From Molossus alvarezi (Eukaryota > Chordata > Mammalia > Chiroptera > Molossidae), in contig CM073886.1 of NCBI GenBank assembly GCA_037176705.1, positions 89,873,501-89,937,500 on the forward strand: 64,000 bases of DNA, read 5' to 3'. This document shows positions 25,250-36,734 of the stretch, piece after piece. Below the pieces are notes generated by a model. It saw nothing but the letters and a program-made list of their open reading frames with translations, had not been told where the DNA came from and ran no database searches. Positions within the stretch are counted from its first letter, which is position 1. Each line of letters begins with the position of its first letter. The translations under genes and the position numbers were made by a program.

Positions 25250-25461
25250 TTTTTTTCCTTTATTCATTTTAAAGAAAGAGGAAGAGAGAGGGAGAAAGAG
25301 AGATAGAAACATCGATGAGAGAGAACATTGATTGGCCACCTCTTATACACCCCCCACTGGGGATTTGGCCCACAACTTGGGCACATGCCATGATAGGGAA
25401 TTGAACCAGCAACCTCTCAGTATATGGGTCAATGCTCAACCACTGAGCCACACTGGTTGGC
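25250..25461 (-). mobile_element. VES SINE (reverse orientation)
   Basis: In reverse complement it begins 'agccaaccagtgtggctcag' and ends in a long A run. It lies in a reverse-strand L1, in the same sense. Flanks share 'tttcttttt'. Confidence 0.92.
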
Positions 25462-25677
25462 TTTCTTTTTGTTTCATTGGGACATTTGCCTGTTTCTGAA
25501 AATTATCACACTTTTGTTTTGTTGTACTATAGATTTACCAAGTAACACAAAACTTTATATCAGATAGCAATCTGATCTGGATAGTAGATAATTATAAATT
25601 TTGGGAGGAAAACAAGTTTTTGTTTAAAGGAAAGCCTATGATTCATTCATTTTTGTGTTCCCTGTGGGACTTCGCAT

Positions 25678-26040
25678 AGAGGTATACCTTGAAGATATTG
25701 CAGGTCTGGTTCCAGACCACTTCAAGAAAGTAAATGTCACAATAAGGCAAGTCACACAAATGTTTGGTTTCCCAATGCATATAACAGTATGTTTATATTA
25801 TAAAAAGCTATTAAATGTGCAATAGCATTATGTCTAGAAAATGCATAGAGATATCTTAATTAAAAATACTTTATTGCTAAGAAATACTAACCAGCATCTG
25901 AGCCTATTGGAAAAATGGTACCAACAGATGTGCTTAATGCAGGATTGCTACAAACCTTCAATTTATAAAAAATAAAATAAAATAAAAGCAAGCACTACAT
26001 GGGGTAATAAAGCAAAGTGCAATGTGAGATATGCCTGTAC
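25678..26040. mobile_element. Short Tigger1-type non-autonomous element
   Basis: The left end 'gaggtataccttgaagatat', 'ggttccagaccacttcaaga' and 'ggtttcccaatgcatataac' is the Tigger1 terminus. The right end 'aaaccttcaatttataaaa' to 'gagatatgcctgta' is the other terminus. The roughly 2 kb middle with the transposase is missing, so this is an internal-deletion derivative of about 360 bp. Confidence 0.85.
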
Positions 26041-26559
26041 TCTATTATAGCCAGGTGCTGCTCAATAATTATTTTAGATTATATAGAAATAAAATGTGTT
26101 CTTTGGATCTTGCTATTCACTTGGGCTATGAACATCACAGTCATCAACTATTGTCCATTCCATTGGTAGTGCTCAATTTATCTTTTCTGTATTGGGAAAC
26201 TGACTTTCTGCTTATATTTCCAAGCATAAAAGTTCATTTTGAAAAGCAAACTTATTTTTTAAGTCAGAAGATTTTACATGGGTGAGTGGCAATGGAATAG
26301 GAACTTAAAATGAGTCAGTCCATTTATTATTTAACATTTTTTGGTTACTTTGAACTCAGTGAAAATTAAAATACACATCCTATCATGTTTAAAAATAACT
26401 TGAAACTGGCAAATTTTCACTATTTTTAGTATTTTTTTTCTGAATCAATTCCAGTTCTATGAGAATAAAATAAAATTCAGCTTATTTTATAAATACTAAA
26501 TTAAATATTTTGAGAACAGGACTCTTGTTTCAGTTAATGTAGAACAACCCACTTTTTGA
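26041..26559. other. Unassigned AT-rich DNA
   Basis: No gene or confident repeat was seen. Confidence 0.45.
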
Positions 26560-27498
26560 GGAACATAGACAGCATAGGGAGCTAAAAAGACAGTGAAAAA
26601 CTGTAGGACAGAGATACAAGAAAAGAAGAAAAAACAAGCTCAGCATTTAAATCTGCTTTTCCCCTAGAAGCATCTGGCAATTTAAAGAATCATCTGAGAG
26701 ATTGAGAGATTAAACATATATTTTGTCAGCCTCTCCAAGGGAATAAAAATTAGTCTAAGACCCACCAAGGAGGGATGAACTCCCATGCTTTTAGTTGGAA
26801 CCCCTATGGACTACACCTAAGGAATAAAAGTAGACTAGAATATCCTGGACCTCACTTGAACTGAGACTAGCTTTAAATAATACCAATACCTATATTAGTA
26901 TTAAAGTGATCTAGGATAGCCATGTTCCTTATTTCCCACAAAAAATAAATGTAAGTCTTTTATGCTTCAAATTATTTCTACATTTAAAAAAAAGCTAATG
27001 ACTGGTAAATTATTAAAAAAATAATCAGGTACAGGAACAGACAAGACAATGTAATTTAAAAACAAGAAAAACAATAGACATTATTACATGTAAAATCTGG
27101 ACACTATATTTTAAAAGAACATATAAATTCTAAAACTAAAAAAATATAATAACTGAAATGATAAACTCATTACATGTTTAATTGCATATTAGATACTGTT
27201 GAAGAAAAAATTCATGAACTGGAAGAAGAATATCCAAAATAAAGCACAAAAACAAAAAAAAAGAAGATGAAAAAACTAGAAGAGAGTGTAAGAGACATAG
27301 AAGTTTAGTGAAAAATGTCTAACATATATGTAATGAAAGCACCAGAAGATAAAATAGAGTAAAAAGACAATAGCAATATTTAAGCAGATAATGGCTGAAA
27401 ATTTTCCCAAAAAATAATAAAATACTGAAAATCATTAAGCCTCCTTTTCGAGGCTCTACAAATGTGAAGAAGAAGACTTCAATAGAAAATCACAACAA

Positions 27499-27733
27499 GC
27501 CCTGGCCAGGTGGCTCAGTTGGTTGGAGCACCATCCCATACACCAAAAGGTTGTGGGCTCAATTCCCACTCAGGAAAAAACCTAGGTTGCAGGTTAGATC
27601 CCTGGTTGGGGCGCTTACAGTAGGCAGTTGATCAATGTTTTTCTCTCACATTGCTGTTTCTCTCTTTCACTCCACCCCCCCTTCCTCTCTCTAAAATCAA
27701 TATAAATATCCTCAGATGAGGATTAAGAAAAAA
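27499..27733 (+). mobile_element. VES SINE
   Basis: Head 'gccctggccaggtggctcag', B box 'gggctcaattccc', CT body and 'gaggattaag' tail. Target-site duplications 'aaaatcacaacaa' (27486-27498) and 'agaatcacaacaa' (27734-27746). Confidence 0.95.
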
Positions 27734-27975
27734 AGAATCACAACAAGGTACATTATGATAGAATTGCTGAAAGGAAGCAAACAAAAATATCCTAAAAGCA
27801 CCTAAAGAGTCATATGATCTTTAAAGAAGCAACAAATAGATTGACATCATATAGAAACAATGAAAGTTAAAATACAATAGACTGATATTTTCAAAGAAAA
27901 TACCTGTAAAATAGAATTTTATATCAAGAAAAGATATCCTTCAAGAAAAGTGAAAGATAGACATTTTCATATAAA

Positions 27976-28132
27976 AGAGAGAAGAAGAAGAAGAAGAAGA
28001 AGAAGAAGAAGAAGAAGAAGAAGAAGAAGAAGAAGAAGGAGGGGGAGGGGAGGGGGAGGGGGAGGGGAGGGGAGGGGAGGGGAGGGGGAGAAGGAGAAAG
28101 AGAAGGAGAAAGGGGGGTAGGAGGAGAGGGAA
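27976..28132 (+). repeat. (GAA)n / (GGGGA)n polypurine tract
   Basis: About 20 GAA units (27978-28038) run directly into a G4A/G5A block (28039-28090) and then mixed GGAGAA purines, about 155 bp with almost no pyrimidine on the + strand. Reverse-strand open frames here (poly-Ser, poly-Pro/Ser) are artefacts. Confidence 0.97.
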
Positions 28133-28472
28133 TTTGTTGCTGGCAGAGACACATGATAGGAAACAATAAAGGATACACAATGAAAATAATCCCAGTTAGA
28201 AATTTGAAGATGTAAGAAGAAATGAAATGCAACCAAAGAGAAAATGTGTAGCAAAATATAAATGAACACTGAGTATAAATCATTTCTGGTGTGACTTAAA
28301 GTAAATATAGAATTAAAATACATGACAACAATAGAATATATGTAAGAATGGAGGGATTTAAAGTGTTCTAAGTTCTTTGCATTGGCCAGGAAAAGATAAA
28401 AGTATTTATTTCTTAACCATGATAAGTCAATATATATGTTTTCATTTCTGAGTAGCACTAAGACAAACAAAA

Positions 28473-28508
28473 CAGGTAAAGAAATGTATACAGGTAAAGA
28501 AATGTATA
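28473..28508 (+). repeat. 18-bp tandem duplication
   Basis: The unit 'acaggtaaagaaatgtat' occurs twice, back to back and exactly. Confidence 0.9.
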
Positions 28509-28529
28509 CCTGTATATAATGTATATCCT

Positions 28530-29062
28530 ATAGCACATTGTGTTTTCTAAAGACGGCCACAGCAATATCTGTCTTCCCACATGATTTTTCGGCAGTATGA
28601 CCTTGTCCATCCTCTCATAAGTGACAGACTTGACTTCTCCCTTGAACCTGAGTGGGCCCCATGACTACTTTAACTAGCAGGATATGACAGAAGTGATGAT
28701 GTGTCAATTCCAGGAAAGCAGTGAACTAGCCTGAGAGCTTCCCCAAAGAAGCCAGTCTATATGTAAGAAGTGAGATAATCCTGACCAATTATGCAGTGAG
28801 AAGCACAACCTAATGGAGAGACTCTACAGAATGAGACCCCACGTGTAGAGAAAGAAAGAAAAAAGAGGCAGGGAGCACCATGGCACTGGATATATGAGTA
28901 AAGGAGCCATCTTACAGCCACGTCATGTGAATCAGAATTGAGCAGCCCAGCTAAGTCCTTCCTGAGTCCCTGACTTACAAAGTTATGACCAAACTAAAAC
29001 ATTTTCTATAAACTATTATGTTGTGGGGTGGTTTGTCATATAATAATGGGTAATCAGAACAG
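28530..29062 (+). mobile_element. MLT1-type (ERVL-MaLR) solo LTR
   Basis: Blocks in order: 'ttgacttctcccttgaacct', 'ggatatgacagaagtgatg', 'gagccatcttacagccacgt', 'agcccagctaagtccttcct' and the end 'ttgtcatataataatggg' with 'taatcagaaca'. These match an older MLT1 subfamily. No coding capacity. It interrupts the old L1. Confidence 0.8.
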
Positions 29063-29304
29063 CTCCCAAGCTAAGAGATAGGAGAGACACGGGATAATAA
29101 AAACTACTCTAATCAACTCCAAAAGTGGCACACACAAAAAAAAGATAAGAAAGAATATAGTAAGATGGTAGATTTAAATGTCAGTATACCAGCAATTAAA
29201 TTAAATGAACCAAATGTCTCAGTGACAAATATCACCAGCCAAGATTTTACGAAAACAAACACATAGGATGCATATGAGAGATAACATTAAAAAATAAAAA
29301 TAGA

Positions 29305-29535
29305 GCCCTGGCCAGTTTGGCTCAGCAGTACAGTGTCAGCCCGTGGATCCATGAGTCCTGGGTTTGATTCTGACCAAGGGCACGTACCTCAGTTACAGTT
29401 TGTTCCCGGCCCTGGTCATGTTCGTGCAAGAGGCAACCAGTCGGTGTGCCCCTCTTACATCGAAGTTTCTCTCTCTCTCCCTCCCACTCTATCTGAAGAT
29501 AAATAGAAAAATATCCTTGGGTGAGAATTAAAAAC
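29305..29535 (+). mobile_element. VES SINE (first of an adjacent pair)
   Basis: Head 'gccctggccagtttggctca', B box 'gggtttgattctgacc', CT body, and tail 'gtgagaattaaaaactaaat'. Only about 20 bp separates it from the next VES. Confidence 0.95.
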
Positions 29536-29556
29536 TAAATAAATAAAGCTATATTA

Positions 29557-29835
29557 CCCTGGCCAGCATTGCTCAGTGGTTAGAGCATTGACCTGTGGAC
29601 TGAAGGGTCACAGGTTCAATTCCCAGTCAAGCACACATACCTGGGTTGCAGATTTGATCTCTGGCCATAGTTTGGGTTGTGCAGGAGGCAACCAATCGAT
29701 GTGTCTCTCACACTGATGCTTCTCTCTCTCTCTCTTTCTCTCTCTTCCTCCCATCCTTCCTCCTTCCCTCCCTTCCACTCTCTTTAAAAATCAATGGAAA
29801 AATATCATTGGGTGAGGATTAACAAAAAACAATTA
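29557..29835 (+). mobile_element. VES SINE (second of an adjacent pair)
   Basis: Head 'ccctggccagcattgctcag', B box 'aggttcaattcccagtc', CT body with extra 'cctcc' repeats, and tail 'gtgaggattaacaaaaaac'. The L1 sequence continues directly after it. Confidence 0.95.
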
Positions 29836-30430
29836 ATTAAAAATAAAAATAAAGATACAGAAAGACTGAAACTAAAATATATAGAAAAATATATAGCATT
29901 CAAACACTAACCATAATAAAAATACTGTGACATTTTAATATCAGAGAAAGTAAAACTTAAGGCAAAAACATTATTAAAGATAAAGTGGTTCACTTTATAA
30001 TGATAAAATATTCAATCCACCAAAAAGAAAAATTATTTTAAAATTATATATGTTAATATATAAAGCAAAAATTTTAACTATTTCATAGATCAATAGATAA
30101 GATTTTAAAATACTTAGAGAATAAATGAGTTAGCTCATTTATCCATTTACAGTCAGCCCTCATTTATTGCGGTTAATCAGTTCCAGACTCTACCGTGGTA
30201 AATGAATTTCCGCAAAGTAGAATTCTTTATTTATAAATCGAATATTTTTGCAGTTAGAGCATAGAAAACCTGTTTACAACCTTCTAAATATGTTTTTTAA
30301 CAATATTAAGCCCTCTAGACATGAAATAACACCCTAAGTCACACTCTTATTACCCAATACATTAGACAAAATTAGAGAAAATAAGACATATTAGACATTA
30401 CAAATATCATATTATTATTGTACATTTAAT

Positions 30431-30448
30431 TACACACACACACACACA
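30431..30448 (+). repeat. Short (CA)n microsatellite
   Basis: About nine CA units in the Tigger 3' untranslated part. Confidence 0.9.
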
Positions 30449-30548
30449 GTTCTTACACACAACCACTAAGCTATGAAAATAGTGCAACTTGTTCAATGAT
30501 GAAGCGATGAAGATGAAGAGATGTACTGCACAGCAAAGAAGAGCAAAG

Positions 30549-32360
30549 CTACTGCTCCTCTGAAGGCTCAACCACAGTAGGAGAGTCTTCAGGTGGTACA
30601 GTATCTTCAGCAGGTGCGTCGTCATCTTCTGCTGAAGGAGCACTGGGAGTAGGCAGTGGGTGTCTGGGTGCGCAGCTGAAGAACATTGTGACAGTTGCTG
30701 GCACTGTCTTTTCATATGCGTGAGGAGGCTTTTGTAGGATTCTATGGCTCCATCAAGTGCATTCCTGAACTGCAATGCACACATCATTTGTGGGTCCCAC
30801 TCACCAATCATGTCCTGTACTACCTTAATAATTCTCATGACTTGTGAGAGACGCTCAAGTGTAAGGCCACCTTCCTCCTCCTGACCCCCAGGAACCTCCG
30901 GCTGCTCTTCCTCCTCCTCACTCACAGACTTGGTCATCTCCACCAGATCCTTGTCAGTTAAGGGATCCGAATGTGTCTCCAGCAGCTCATCCATGTCACC
31001 GCGGGTCATATCCGTGAAACCTTCTCCTCCCAGCATCCGGGCTAGCCTAACTGCCTAATCCACTGCCGAGTTGCTTATATCCTCTGGGGTGAATCCTCTG
31101 TAGTTGTGGACAATTTCAGGCCACAACATCTTCCAGCTGGCCTTCATGGTCTCCGTCTTTATGTCCTTCAACGCGCCTGGATGTTCTTCAGAGAGGTCGT
31201 GATGGTATACTGCCACCAGTACACCTTCAGCAAGAAGTTCTCCTCAAGGTCCTGCCTTCAACAAGGTGCTGCAGGGTGTTTCGTGTGTAGAGGACCTTGA
31301 ACGCGCGAATAATGCCTTGATCCATGGGCTGGAACAGCGAAGTGGTGTTGGGAGGAAGGAACTCGGTCCTCACACCGTCATAGGATAGGTCTTACACATG
31401 ACCTGCATCATTGTCCATGAGGAGAAGGACATTAAACTCCAGTCCCTTCTCCGCGAGATACAGCTTGACTTGGGGGATGAAGCACTCGTGGAACCAGTCC
31501 CATGACAGCTGCTTCGTGATTCAGCCCTTGTCATTGTGCATCCAATGCACCAGCAGCAGGTTCTTGTTTTTATTCTTCAGGGTCCTAGGGTTCCTGGCCT
31601 TCTGGATAAGGGCAGACTTGAGCAAAAATCCCTCAGCATTTCCACACATAACGATAGTCACGTGATCCTTATACACCGTGAAGCCACATGCTTTGGCCTC
31701 ATCCTTGAAAATGAATGTCCGAGAAGGCATTCTTTTCCAGAACAGTCCTGTTTCGTCCATATTGAACACCTGTTCTGCATGATACTCGCCCTCCTCAAGG
31801 ATCTTCTGGAACGTGTTGTTCACGTAGTCCTCTGCTGCAGGCTGGTCAGCAGAGGCAGCTTCTCCGTGGAGAACAACACTGTTCAGATGATACCTCTTCT
31901 GGAACTTCTCAAACCAACCCTTGCTCACCGTGAAATCCATGAACATTGCAGAAGAGAGTCCTGGTTGAGGTTCGTCCTCCATAAAGCACTGATAGAGCTG
32001 CCTCGCCTTCTCCCGGATGGCCAGGGAATCCAAAGGAATGTTTTCCTTATGGTTGTCGCTGATCCAGACAGCTAGGGCAGACTCCATTTTCACTATGAAC
32101 TTATTACGACTTGTCATGATGCGCTTTGCTTCCTTGTTGAAAGAGACAGTAGCCATTGCATGGATGTTCTCTTCATCTTTATGGTTGGAACGAATAGTAG
32201 ACTCATTCAAGTCATAATGGTGGGCAACCTCCATGATTTTCTTGCCATCTTTGATCATATCCAAGAGTTTCTCCTTCTCCTGGATGGTAAGCTTCTTCCT
32301 CGGGCACTTAGTTTCATTGTCAGAAGGCTTAGAAGCAGCAGCACCTTTAGGAGCCATCAT
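30549..32360 (-). pseudogene. Tigger transposase (TIGD1-like), decayed
   Basis: A DDD-type transposase of the pogo/Tigger group, which also gave rise to domesticated TIGD genes and CENP-B. The first 279 codons are open (32360 to 31524): an N-terminal CENP-B-like helix-turn-helix ('LTIQEKEKLLDMIKDG', 'HHYDLNESTIRS', residues ~24-58), a second DNA-binding part ('ENIPLDSLAIREKARQLY'), and the catalytic start 'FNMDETGLFWKRMPSRTF' with first Asp near residue 202. Beyond an in-frame TGA at 31521 the frame continues with 'NVLLLMDNDAGH' (second Asp) and 'FQPMDQGIIRAF' (third Asp). Other lesions: TAA at 31392, a +/-1 shift near 31260, TAG at 31055 and another shift near 30715 before an acidic C-terminus. 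All three Asp codons survive. Similarity to TIGD1 is judged by eye. Confidence 0.9.
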
Positions 32361-32837
32361 GAGGTTATATAAAAGTTCTCAGAAATCGCAAACACTTAAC
32401 AAGAGCAAAGATGCTTCCAATGCGCAGCAATATGGAAGCGTGTATGAGAGATACAAACTTGCACGAGGCTGAGCCAATCAGTGGCCAGGATAGTTAGAGG
32501 CTGGGATAGCCAATCAGTGAACAGCGTGCTCTGATTGGCTTGGTTTCAACACACCCGATTTTTTGGAAAAAAGTTATTGCCCACACACAAAGAGTGGTTG
32601 AGTGGTTGCACCTGGCGTTGAAGGATTTGCAGGGGTGCTCGAATACATAGGCCTACAGTCCATATGTACTGTATTTTAATTTTAAATGTAATACAAGGGT
32701 GTATAATTGACTCAGAACACTGAGCACGCACTGTATCATTTTCACTGTCGCAATCAACTTTTTAATGAATATATTTGAAAAAACTACGATAGAGTGAAGC
32801 CATGAAAGTCGAAGCACAAAGTGGCCAGGGACAACTG

Positions 32838-35800
32838 GACTCTCCCTTTTGAATACTCACTCAGCAAGTAAGAAGGGTGCCAGGTGACTGCTATGGGTGT
32901 TACACATTCTCTATGGGAGAAATTATTCTAAGTGATGATTTACTATTCTCTCTTTGTTCAAGACAAAGAAATTAAGGGAGCCCTAAGTTTAATCTCAGAT
33001 TTTAAGGTTTCTCACCCATCTTCTGCCTAACCTTTATCAACTGATAGATTTTTGGAGAGATTGGGGAAGGACTAGCTAACTCTCATGGAGATAATTTTCC
33101 ACATCAACCTACTTGTGGAGTTATTGGAACTATTTTTTTTCAATCCTAATACTGTATGTATTCAGCAGGAGTGTGGCACAGTTACAATGAGGTTATCAAC
33201 AGATCAGAAACCAGATCATCAACCAAGACACGCCTACCCTTTTTATAGAGCAGATCAGCTGATCTTACTCCTTTGTTACCCCACATGATAATTTACTTCC
33301 CAATAATAATCATTACAGAGCTTACATAAATATACAATTAACAGATGAACTGATTGTCCTGTATTCTACTTGTTGATAAACCACTATATGACAATTCAGT
33401 TGCATTTTGAATCATCTGCTTAATCACACTTGTTGTCCATAATGTTTTGGGCTCTGTTTACACCGTTCCATTTCTTAGGAACCAAGGATTATTTTACTAT
33501 TGACAATGGGAATACGAACCCTTGTCTTATCTAGATAAGAGAGATGACTTCAATTTTATAATCATATTTTGGTAAGCTTTTGACTTTACAAGGTATTATA
33601 TCATCCATACTGTATGAACAGTAGGGTTCATTTTGAGCATTGTTTTAGGTATTCCAGTACTAAGATGAATATAGACTCCTGGCAGCGAGACAGAGTATTG
33701 GCAGTCTACCACCCTCATCTCATGCAGGTCTCTAAATAGAGTCTGGACAAATCTGTGCAGGTGCTCTTGCCAAGTCTTTCTACTGTGACTGTTACCAGTA
33801 CTCCATGGTCCTCATTGTCAGCCAACAATACATTTATTTAAGTCTTCTTAATTAAAATTAAGGAACAGGTTTTTTGCTTATCTGCCAGATAAGTAGCAAG
33901 GGTTAGTCAATGGAGCACAGTCCCAGGAAATCTTTCTGCGCAGTACTTGCCCATGGGACATAGATTTTGTTTGGATAGAATAGCTCCTTTAACATTAAGT
34001 GAACTCAAGCCTCTAAGATCTCTAGCACCTAAGCTCTCTAGAACACCTTTTACAAAGCTAATAGACCTTTTTCCTCAGTCTCTAATGCCAGTCTATGGGT
34101 AAATGTATCTGCTTTGTTCAGTTTGGTTATGTACTCAAAAGCTAGCCTGATCACCCAAAACAAACAAAGTGTTTATTTCACTCTAGTAAGTGGGTGCATC
34201 TCCCCTGATGATCATTAATATGCTTCACCGGGCTAGGTCTTATCTTTGATCTGCTGACACAATTTATCTTGAATTTCTGTTGGTTCTGGTGCACCTTGTT
34301 TTGAGACTTCTCTTACAAGGCTTTATTTAACTCTCCCTTGCTTGTAGTTTTATGTCCAGCCTTTGACCCCCACCCAGGGGGGGCTTGATTCCCACCTCCA
34401 TCTCATTTTCTTTTACTTTTTTTTTTTAAAGTTGATTTAGCAAGATTTTCACGTTGTGTTTTAGACATAATGGGTAGTTGGAAGAAAGCCGCATTAGTTA
34501 AAAAAAACAGTGGTGTATTCACAACTCGGTTACATTTTAAAATGTGTATCATATCCTCAGGGAGTCTTTGAAGTGCTTCTGATGAGGGCAGTTGTTTATT
34601 TTCCCTTCTTAAGAACAAGCAAATAAAACAGTCTTTCAATGTTGTGGGTTAGTCCTGCTGCTTTATTTTGCTGCCTGACATTCAAAGAAGCCTGCTGTCC
34701 GGGTATGGTGCTACCAAAATTTTAGTTCTACAGAGAAAAATAGTGCCTTAACTTTGTATAATAGTTTAAAAGTGTAAGATGTGCATTGGAGCTCACCTGA
34801 TTTTCACACAACAATGTATATTAGGTCAGGAGTTTACACGCAAACACTGATAACCCAGAGGGGTCAACGGGAGACTCTCCAGGAAGCCAAGCCCTCCTAC
34901 ATTTTTTGCCTCCTCAGCAAAAAGGGATGACAAACTGTACTCTTTGCCTAAAGGAATATGAGATTAACTGAAGACAAAGTGGAAGAGAAAAAAAGCCTGT
35001 CTGGAGCACTGAGCACTGTCTTCAGTTTACAAACTACCTGCCCCCAAGGGGAGTGGAAAGCGAAGCCACCTCCTTTGCTTCCAAAACAGTAATGAGGAGA
35101 AGGCTGCAATGAGATGTACATTTCCAGAGCCTTGATGGGTAATTAGCCAAGTGACTATCATTAAGGGTAATTGATGTCCTCTGGTTAAATTCCCGTCCAC
35201 CGTAGACCATTGGAAATAGATCCTTTGGGTCAATGAAGCTATTTGGGGATCTCTGCTGTTATCCAAAAGGTACAATCCCATAGCCCAAGGCTGGCTTGGC
35301 TTAATTGATGGATTAACAACTTCTAAATTACTCAGGGACAGAGTCCATTTCCTGGACCAAGGTGCAGAAACCAAGCCCTGAGGAGATTCATCCATGAGCC
35401 AAGTAGAGAGCCTGAAAGGAGCAACCCTGCATTGGTACAACCCAAGGCTCAGCTTCTGAGAGCAGCAGGCAGGGCAAGGGAGTCAGCTAGGGGGGGAGCC
35501 ACTCATGAAGGTGCCATGAAAAATCGCCTGTCTGCTAAAATTACAGCAAAACAGCATGCTGGGGAATTAAGGAAGGTTTTTATGCAGATGAGGATTTACT
35601 CTTTTTTTTTTTTTGCACCTGTCAGTAAGCATTAGACCATAAACATCAGTAAACATTGATTAAGCATATTGCCTTGATGAAATTTCAGGTGAAAGAAGAA
35701 AGTGGTTCAGCAGCTCCGGAGCCCAGAAGACAAATTACTCTTGGTATAGCAATTAGAACGAGGAAATTGTAGCACCTTTTGCAAAATTTGCACTCTGAAC

Positions 35801-36431
35801 TTGGTTCTGTACACAATCTATGAATAGCTGATGTGACTTCAGAGAATGCACTAGCACTCCTATTACGTTTTGTAATTTGTTTAAAAAGTACTTCAGGTGT
35901 GGAAAATGCCACACATATAAAGGCCAGCCTGTTTCCAAGATATGCCTCCGACTGAATGTTTTAACCTAGTTTGCATCAAGAAATACGTGGAATATGAAAT
36001 GAAATAAGAAAGACTGTAGGGACCCAGCTTTCCTGCACTTCCTGTAGTAATGTCCATCCTGAAGTGGGTTTTCTATCAATTTTCATCCAGCAGGTCGATG
36101 ACATAAATGTTTCACAGGCAACTTTAAAATGCTTTAATCATTTTGGGATTCATTTCTTCAGTGTTCCTACTGCTCCTTTGGATCAGGCGGCTGCTGCTGG
36201 GCTACAAGCACAAAATGATCACATTCTCAGCTGGGAGGACCTGTTATGCTCGTGACAGTGCAGGCAGCGGACACGAGTCAAGTCTGCTTTGCTCCTAGTT
36301 TACGCATACCGAGCTGAATAGGAATAGGAATAACGGTCAGGCTGGAGAGAGAGAGAGAGTTGTGCACTTACCATACTTTTATACTTATGTTTTGTATTGC
36401 TTCTTTCCTTGAAGTGGAAGAAAAATAAAAT
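32838..36431. other. Long unassigned intergenic stretch
   Basis: About 3.6 kb in which I recognise no gene, RNA or repeat, the longest such stretch in the window. Open frames of up to 137 codons (35027-35440, reverse) lack any recognisable domain. 33650-34380 has an even composition that could be an old LTR or internal ERV piece, but no hallmark motif is visible. Confidence 0.45.
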
Positions 36432-36480
36432 TGATGTTTCTTGTGCATTTATTATGTGTCAGGCTTTATGCTGGTCATAA
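36432..36480 (-). mobile_element. L2 3' end scrap
   Basis: 'gtgcatttattatgtgtcag' and 'gctttatgctgg' match the reverse L2 terminus. Confidence 0.5.
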
Positions 36481-36489
36481 TCAGAGCAG

Positions 36490-36725
36490 CCTGGAGCTTA
36501 GGCATGGTGCCGCTGATGTTAGGCGGTCTTGGCTGAAATCCTGACTGCATTACCAGCCATGTAACATCAGACAAGTACTTAACTTCACTAAACTTCTGTT
36601 TTCACACCTGTGAAACATGAATATTAACAGAACTCACTTCACAGGGTTATTGGGATGATTCAATGAGATAAGGTATGTAAAGTGTTTAGCACAGGGTCTG
36701 GCTCTTGGCAATGCTCAATAAATGA
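36490..36725 (+). mobile_element. MIR SINE
   Basis: The MIR blocks are in order: 'gctgaaatcctgactgcatt', 'cagacaagtacttaacttca', 'gttttcacacctgtgaaa', 'cacagggttattgggatgat', 'gtaaagtgtttagcacaggg', ending 'atgctcaataaatgag'. It is nearly full length. Confidence 0.9.
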
Positions 36726-36734
36726 GATACTATA

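Larger units (their letters stand above)
24040..25570 (-). mobile_element. Old L1 fragment, reverse strand
   Basis: It reads as the reverse complement of the L1 ORF2 C-terminal region and its surroundings: 'actgctgcataatatttcc', 'acaaacaatgcttcagtgg', 'ctccaggagtggaatcatgg', 'ccaatttacactctcaccag', and further on 'ttaaccttttatgcttagg'. An L2-like insert at about 24585-24850 and a VES at 25250-25461 interrupt it. Confidence 0.8.
26560..30140 (+). mobile_element. Old L1, fragmented by later insertions
   Basis: The 5' portion (26560-27080, lower confidence) leads to an ORF1-like stretch (27080-27960: 'gaaaaaattcatgaactgga', 'aatggctgaaaattttccc'). After the insertions an ORF2 endonuclease-like stretch follows ('gatttaaatgtcagtatacc' near 29170, 'cactttataatgataaaata' near 29990, 'atatataaagcaaaaatttt' near 30056). 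All frames are destroyed. Insertions inside: VES 27499, polypurine tract 27976, MLT1 LTR 28530, VES 29305 and VES 29557. It stops just before the Tigger element at 30150 and does not clearly resume after 32837. Confidence 0.75.
30150..32837 (-). mobile_element. Nearly complete Tigger (pogo/Tc1-mariner) DNA transposon
   Basis: The left end, 'cagtcagccctcatttattg' at 30150, follows a TA (30148-30149). The reverse complement of the right end starts 'cagttgtccctggccacttt'. The ends share a CAGT..(N)CCCT core but are diverged, and the right TA is no longer visible. At 2688 bp it is the usual size of an autonomous Tigger. It carries one transposase gene on the reverse strand with about 480 bp between the right end and its start codon. 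A (CA)9 run (30432-30448) lies between the gene end and the left terminus. Confidence 0.9.

Noticed and set aside
27924..28470. Reverse open frames of up to 167 codons rich in Ser, Pro and Leu
   Set aside because: They are read through the GAA/GGGGA microsatellite and old L1 sequence and have no real protein content.
31536..32075. 179-codon forward open frame
   Set aside because: It is the antisense shadow of the well-supported Tigger transposase on the reverse strand.
35027..35440. 137-codon reverse open frame
   Set aside because: No recognisable motif or neighbouring gene structure; expected by chance in a window of this size.
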